From Clostridia bacterium (lineage in GTDB: Bacteria > Bacillota_A > Clostridia > Christensenellales > CAG-138), in NCBI GenBank assembly GCA_017553815.1, contig JAFZJT010000102.1, forward strand, positions 1 through 9,471: a DNA stretch of 9,471 nucleotides, in the 5' to 3' direction. Shown here in pieces: positions 6,263 through 9,471 of this stretch. Position numbers and translations under genes: made by a program. The notes below the pieces were generated by a model. The model had not been told where the DNA came from. It saw only the letters and a list, made by a program, of their open reading frames with translations, and made no database searches. Every line of letters starts with the position of its first letter. The first letter of the stretch is position 1.

Positions 6263-6263
6263 T

Positions 6264-6662
6264 ATGCTTGAGCGAAGTGTACGGATCAAACAACGTAAGA
6301 TCAAGGCGGCGGGGGAGGATATCCTCGCCGTTCAGAAGGCGATAGGCGAGCTTCTCGCGAGAAGCATCGAGCCCGGCGATCACGGGCTGATATTCAGATG
6401 CAGGCTCCTTCTGAACCGCTGCCACGCCATCGACGAGGAGCTGACAAGGCTCTACGCCGAGCTTCCCGAAAATGGGAGCACCGCGGTATCGCGCAGCCTT
6501 TGTCTTCAGAATAAACAGCTCGTGGAGCTGCAAAGAAGCACGCTGACTTCGCTTCTTGACAGCATGAAGCGAAGCGAAGACGCGCTCGATGAAGCAAAGC
6601 AAATGGAGCTGCTCGCCGAATCGATAAGACTCGGAGAAAGGATCAAGAAAAATGTTCGGTAA
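6264..6662 (+). CDS. Small helical cytosolic protein of unknown function
   Basis: I do not recognise a family for this 132-residue protein. It has no signal peptide and no membrane helix. It is highly charged and its spacing of Leu, Ile and Val suggests amphipathic helices or coiled coil through most of the length: residues ~8-35, ~45-67 (LLLNRCHAIDEELTRLYAEL) and ~80-128 (QLVELQRSTLTSLLDSM onward), broken by a PENGS turn around 69-73. GGAG at 6252-6255 stands 8 bases before the ATG and fixes the start. Its stop overlaps the start of the next gene by 11 bases, so the two proteins are probably made together and may interact. As first gene of the operon, a role as cytosolic partner or adaptor of the membrane protein is plausible but unproven. 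Confidence 0.75.
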   Translation: MLERSVRIKQRKIKAAGEDILAVQKAIGELLARSIEPGDHGLIFRCRLLLNRCHAIDEELTRLYAELPENGSTAVSRSLCLQNKQLVELQRSTLTSLLDSMKRSEDALDEAKQMELLAESIRLGERIKKNVR

Positions 6663-7443
6663 GGTTTTGAAAAAGAACGTGGGATGGTTGCTGCTTGCTG
6701 CCGCGGCGGTCGTGCCGATGCTGGTGGTGGCGGCGAATTCCACCGCGATAATCCAGAATACCGGCGTTCACGCTCTGAACACGGCGAGGATAGCTTCCTA
6801 TGTCATAGCTGCGCTCGGAGTCGCATTCGCGGGAATAAAGCTCATCTCAAGCGCGATCCGCATTGCGGGTGACGCGAGGGACAAGGATCGCACCGAGAGG
6901 GAGATAGAGGCGCTGAAGGCTCAAAAGGCGCTTGAGGAAAGAAACGCCAAGGCGAAGCTCAACGTCAAAGGACCCCTCAAGGACGCAGTGATCTATGAGC
7001 GCATGAAGAGCTGGCTCAACGAGGATTGGGGCAGGATGAGCACCACCGAGATCCCCGCGTTTATGAGCGATATTCTCCGCCAGATGGACGATATGAACGG
7101 CTATCAGGCCAAGCTCTCGAGGCTTCTTACCAACAACGGCGCCGATTATCTGGACGACACCAACGGCGTTCTCGAGAGCGTGGAGCAAAACATCCTGCGC
7201 AAGGTTCGCAAGGTGCTCAACTGCTTCGTGGTCTATGAATCCACCCGCGTTGAGGACGTTGAAAAGATGAGTAGCCTTCTCAAGGAAACGAGGGATTCAA
7301 ACGAAGCCCAGCTCAACAACGTCAAGGAGTTCCTGCTTGCTATCACCGATTTTCTCAACAGGCAGGGCGACGACAACACCGGTGCGGAGAAGCTCGATAT
7401 CTACAAAAAAACGATACTCGAGTCGATAAGCGACGCGGAGTGA
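6652..7443 (+). CDS. Membrane protein with two N-terminal helices and a cytosolic coiled-coil domain
   Basis: The 263-residue protein has two membrane helices (about 11-29 and 45-69) joined by a ~15-residue outside loop. Basic residues before helix one (KVLKKN) and after helix two place both ends in the cytosol. Residues ~74-103 are a charged coiled coil (DARDKDRTEREIEALKAQKA), followed by a long helical domain, including EIPAFMSDILRQMDDMNGYQ and KILRK/KVRKVLN-like basic helices around 175-190. I do not recognise the family. The layout of paired N-terminal helices plus helical cytosolic part is reminiscent of XpaC-type proteins encoded near TelA and VWA genes, but I see no diagnostic motif, so this is only a suggestion. 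AAAGGA (6637-6642), 9 bases before the ATG, lies inside the previous gene, and the 11-base overlap indicates translational coupling. Confidence 0.78.
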   Translation: MFGKVLKKNVGWLLLAAAAVVPMLVVAANSTAIIQNTGVHALNTARIASYVIAALGVAFAGIKLISSAIRIAGDARDKDRTEREIEALKAQKALEERNAKAKLNVKGPLKDAVIYERMKSWLNEDWGRMSTTEIPAFMSDILRQMDDMNGYQAKLSRLLTNNGADYLDDTNGVLESVEQNILRKVRKVLNCFVVYESTRVEDVEKMSSLLKETRDSNEAQLNNVKEFLLAITDFLNRQGDDNTGAEKLDIYKKTILESISDAE

Positions 7444-7473
7444 GGCGGAGCTTTGTTAGTGAATAGTGAATAA

Positions 7474-7508
7474 TTGAGGTGGAAATTCCCCTCAAAAAGG
7501 GGACTTTC
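7474..7508 (+). promoter_or_regulatory. Two mutually exclusive hairpins in the gap before the lipoprotein gene
   Basis: TTGAGG (7474-7479) can pair with CCTCAA (7490-7495), extended inside by GGA/TCC. Alternatively CCCCT (7488-7492) pairs with AGGGG (7498-7502), extended by GAAA/TTTC. They share bases 7488-7495, so only one can form. No T run follows, so simple termination is unlikely; an mRNA processing or stability switch between operon genes is possible. Confidence 0.4.
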
Positions 7509-7516
7509 TCAGGATC

Positions 7517-7530
7517 GAATGCCTGCATTC
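7517..7530. promoter_or_regulatory. 14-bp palindrome upstream of the lipoprotein gene
   Basis: GAATGC (7517-7522) and GCATTC (7525-7530) are exact reverse complements with a 2-base centre. As RNA the loop would be too small for the full stem, so it looks more like a DNA protein-binding site. I found no good promoter boxes beside it. Confidence 0.3.
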
Positions 7531-7588
7531 AATAAGTAAAGCAATACAGATACTCAAAACACAAAGCAAAAAGAAAAGGAGAAAAACA

Positions 7589-9256
7589 ATGCGTAAATTC
7601 ACGGTATTTATCCTCATAGCGATAATGATTCTTGCGTCCTTCACGGGCTGCAGCAAATACAAGAACGGTCAGAACAAGCTCACCTACGACGAGGCGATCA
7701 CCGAGCTGAACGCGCTTATGAAGAAGGTGAATCTGACCACGGTATCCTCCCCCGTGCTCGACGTGTATTCCGACGACTTCACCGAGGCGGACGCGCTCTC
7801 CGATATAAGCGTTTTCCCGCTTACCACCAAGGGAAACGGGCAGATAAATATCGAGATAGCGGCCGACACCGAGCTTTCCGATGAAAACGCGCCCGACGAC
7901 TGGGGCAACGTGGTCGCCGCGAAGTTCAATCGCGAGGGCTTTAAGCTGAACGGCAAGACCGTTTCGGTGTCCATCCGCAAGATCACCGGCGGCGAGGTCG
8001 TAACCTATATGCGCGCCGGAGCCTATCAGCCCGATCTCTACATCCCCAGCCATGCTGCGTGGGGCAAGATGCTCGATGCTTCGGGCATCCGAACCACGAC
8101 GCTCACCGAGCGCCTTCTCGGCAACACCGCGGGCATACTCATCAACAACAAGGTCTATGACGAGTTCATCGCCAAATACGGTGAAGCCAATATGAAGACC
8201 GTTATCGAGGCGACCCTTGCGGGCGATCTGAACTTTGCCTATACCAACCCCTACACCTCGAGCACCGGCCTCAATATGCTCACCATGATCCTCAAGGCAT
8301 TCGATGAGTCGAACCCGCTTTCCCAGACCGCTGCAGATAAGCTTCTTGAGTATCAGCGCCAGTCGCCCCCCGTTGCCTACACTACCGCCGTGCTTCGCAA
8401 CAAGGCGGCGAAGGGCATCATCGATGCGATGGTAATGGAGGAGCAGGCCTACGTGCTCACCAAGGCGCTTTCGGACTATATCTTCATTCCCGAGGGCATC
8501 CGTCACGACCATCCCGTGTTCACCTTCGACTATGTGAGCGAGGAGAAGCGCGAGGCGGCGCAGCTCTTTATCGATTACTGCATGAGGGACGAGAACCAGA
8601 AGCTCGGCTACGAAAAGGGCTTCAACCGCCACAATGAATATGCGAGCAGAGAGCCGGGGCTGGACGGCAAGGGCTATCTTGACGCGCAGGCGCTCTGGAA
8701 GAAGAACAAGAACGGCGGCATTCCCACCGTTGCGGTGTTCGTTGCCGACACATCCGGCTCGATGGCGGGCACCCCGCTTGCGGAGCTGAAAAGCTCGCTT
8801 ATCGCAAGCTCCGCCTATATCAGCTCCGACAGCCATATCGGCCTTGTGAGCTACTCCGACGGCGTTGTGAAGCATCTCGACGTCAAGCCCTTCGACGACA
8901 AGCAGAGGGCGTATTTCTCCGGCGAGGTCAAGGCGCTGCGCGCTTCGGGCAGCACCGCCACATACGATGCGGTGCTCGCGGGTCTTCAAATGCTCGCGGA
9001 GGCAAAGAAGAGCATCCCCGAGTGCAGGCTCATCCTCTTCGTTCTGACGGACGGCGATCAGAACGTCGGCTGGAGCCTGAGCAGGGTGAAGCCCGTCGTG
9101 GACGGCATGGACGTGCCGGTTTACACGATAGCCTACAACTACCGCAACACGGGCGACCTTGAAACGCTTTCAAGCATCAACGAGGCGGTGTGCATCAGGG
9201 CGGACAGCGATAATATAGTCAATGAGCTTCGCAATCTGTTCAATGTGGAGTCGTAA
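7589..9256 (+). CDS. Lipoprotein with solute-binding-like and von Willebrand A domains
   Basis: The 555-residue protein starts with a lipoprotein signal (MRKFTVFILIAIMILASFTG) and lipobox Cys21, so it should be tethered outside the membrane. Residues ~55-345 resemble a type II periplasmic solute-binding fold: AGAYQPDLYIPSHAAWGKML, NTAGILINNKVYDEF and AYTNPYTSSTGLNML follow the usual hinge and ligand-loop pattern. Residues ~378-550 are a VWA domain with a complete metal-binding MIDAS: DTSGS (387-391), Thr456 in GSTATYDA, and Asp488 in TDGD. Such domains bind protein partners through a divalent metal. AAGGAG (7576-7581) lies 7 bases before the ATG. SBP-VWA fusions are known in Gram-positive bacteria, sometimes near tellurite-type stress genes, but none of those partners is visible here. 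No membrane permease accompanies it, which argues for sensing or complex assembly rather than uptake. The substrate is unknown. Confidence 0.87.
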   Translation: MRKFTVFILIAIMILASFTGCSKYKNGQNKLTYDEAITELNALMKKVNLTTVSSPVLDVYSDDFTEADALSDISVFPLTTKGNGQINIEIAADTELSDENAPDDWGNVVAAKFNREGFKLNGKTVSVSIRKITGGEVVTYMRAGAYQPDLYIPSHAAWGKMLDASGIRTTTLTERLLGNTAGILINNKVYDEFIAKYGEANMKTVIEATLAGDLNFAYTNPYTSSTGLNMLTMILKAFDESNPLSQTAADKLLEYQRQSPPVAYTTAVLRNKAAKGIIDAMVMEEQAYVLTKALSDYIFIPEGIRHDHPVFTFDYVSEEKREAAQLFIDYCMRDENQKLGYEKGFNRHNEYASREPGLDGKGYLDAQALWKKNKNGGIPTVAVFVADTSGSMAGTPLAELKSSLIASSAYISSDSHIGLVSYSDGVVKHLDVKPFDDKQRAYFSGEVKALRASGSTATYDAVLAGLQMLAEAKKSIPECRLILFVLTDGDQNVGWSLSRVKPVVDGMDVPVYTIAYNYRNTGDLETLSSINEAVCIRADSDNIVNELRNLFNVES

Positions 9257-9357
9257 AAACGGCGTGAAGCCGAGCAGGGCGTTCGTCATTTCCGCTTTCT
9301 ATCGGTCGGACGGGAACGATATATTTAATAGGCTCTACTCCCAAAATCGTAAAAATG

Positions 9358-9366
9358 TGGTATACT
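9358..9366 (+). promoter_or_regulatory. Extended -10 promoter of the transposase gene
   Basis: TGGTATACT fits an extended -10 box (TGnTATAAT type). No -35 is evident. Transcription would begin at about 9373, at or next to the ATG at 9374, and there is no ribosome site, so the transposase may be read from a leaderless message. Confidence 0.45.
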
Positions 9367-9373
9367 TAACTAC

Positions 9374-9471
9374 ATGGAAACACTAATCAAGGGGATACCG
9401 GAGTTATTCGGCAAGTCAATAGGGATTGAAGAGCCGTGGTACATCCGCAGCATAGAAACGAAGAACGACGA
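9374..9471 (+). CDS. ISL3-family transposase, N-terminal 32 residues
   Basis: The visible start includes LFGKSIGIEEPWYIRSIE, which resembles the conserved beginning of ISL3-type DDE transposases (an L-G-hydrophobic-E/P-PWY stretch just before the zinc-finger region). The catalytic domain lies beyond the window end. The short distance from the presumed left inverted repeat at 9331 is normal for the family. The frame runs open to the last base. Identification rests on this short motif plus the terminal-repeat-like sequence, so it is good but not certain. Confidence 0.65.
   Translation, partial: METLIKGIPELFGKSIGIEEPWYIRSIETKND

Larger units (their letters stand above)
9331..9471 (+). mobile_element. 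Left end of an ISL3-type insertion sequence (cut by window end)
   Basis: From 9331 the sequence GGCTCTACTCCCAAAATC resembles the GGCTCTT-type terminal inverted repeats of ISL3-family elements, and a transposase-like ORF starts 43 bases in. The preceding 8 bases, ATTTAATA (9323-9330), are AT-rich as expected for the 8-bp target duplication of this family. The right end is outside the window, so neither the repeat nor the duplication can be confirmed. Confidence 0.65.

Noticed and set aside
6652..7443. Naming the two-helix membrane protein XpaC or TelA
   Set aside because: Only general layout and a VWA neighbour support it; I see no family motif, so a name would be a guess.
7529..8989. 486-residue open frame on the minus strand
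   Set aside because: It is fully antisense to the SBP-VWA lipoprotein gene, which has a lipobox, ribosome site and domain motifs. High GC at third positions keeps the opposite frame open. The antisense product shows no recognisable domain.
9260..9272. Hairpin CGGC-GTGAA-GCCG after the lipoprotein gene as operon terminator
   Set aside because: Only four base pairs and no T run follows.

Overview
The window looks like chromosomal DNA of a GC-rich, Gram-positive anaerobe of the class Clostridia, probably a gut-type lineage. I base this on a secreted protein with a type I dockerin after a Pro-Thr linker, a short YtrA-like GntR regulator with an ABC-2 exporter, a Bacillota-style lipobox (FTGC), strong AGGAG-type ribosome sites and A/T-tract terminators. 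The genus cannot be named from this sequence.

Left part (1-2840). A plus-strand gene enters from outside the window and ends in a Gly/Ser-rich stalk and one membrane helix (1-335). It meets a bidirectional-looking terminator (378-407). On the minus strand lies an orphan dockerin (471-734) with no signal peptide, partner domain or ribosome site. Next comes a compact minus-strand operon: ABC ATPase (2753-1890), ABC-2 permease (1875-1204) and GntR regulator (1182-805). It has a near-consensus promoter, a perfect 11-bp inverted repeat over the -10 box, and a hairpin terminator. The arrangement fits a self-regulated exporter induced by an envelope stress or drug.

Middle (2880-5957, minus strand). 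One gene encodes a 1025-residue secreted protein: signal peptide, GLUG-type repeats, an NlpC/P60-like papain-fold domain, more GLUG-type repeats, a Pro-Thr linker and a dockerin. A 143-bp stretch of its dockerin region recurs with 5 mismatches in the orphan dockerin, so the exporter operon lies between two direct repeats.

Intergenic 5958-6263. This 306-bp gap is rich in signals: a minus-strand promoter for the dockerin gene with a palindrome on its -10, an 8-bp inverted repeat, a strong minus-strand terminator with no gene ahead of it, and two overlapping promoters facing opposite ways. The minus-strand promoter and terminator bracket about 125 nt without an ORF, a candidate small RNA or an attenuated leader of the dockerin gene.

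Right part (6214-9471, plus strand). Three genes form a probable operon: a soluble helical protein, a protein with two membrane helices and a cytosolic coiled coil (the two genes overlap by 11 nt), and, after a structured 145-nt gap, a lipoprotein that joins a solute-binding-like domain to a von Willebrand A domain with a complete MIDAS. Together they would link the outside, the membrane and the cytosol. This is the best candidate for an undescribed system here. Just behind it sits the left end of an ISL3-type insertion sequence (9331 onward), which may have cut the operon off from further partners. No tRNA, rRNA or CRISPR array was seen.
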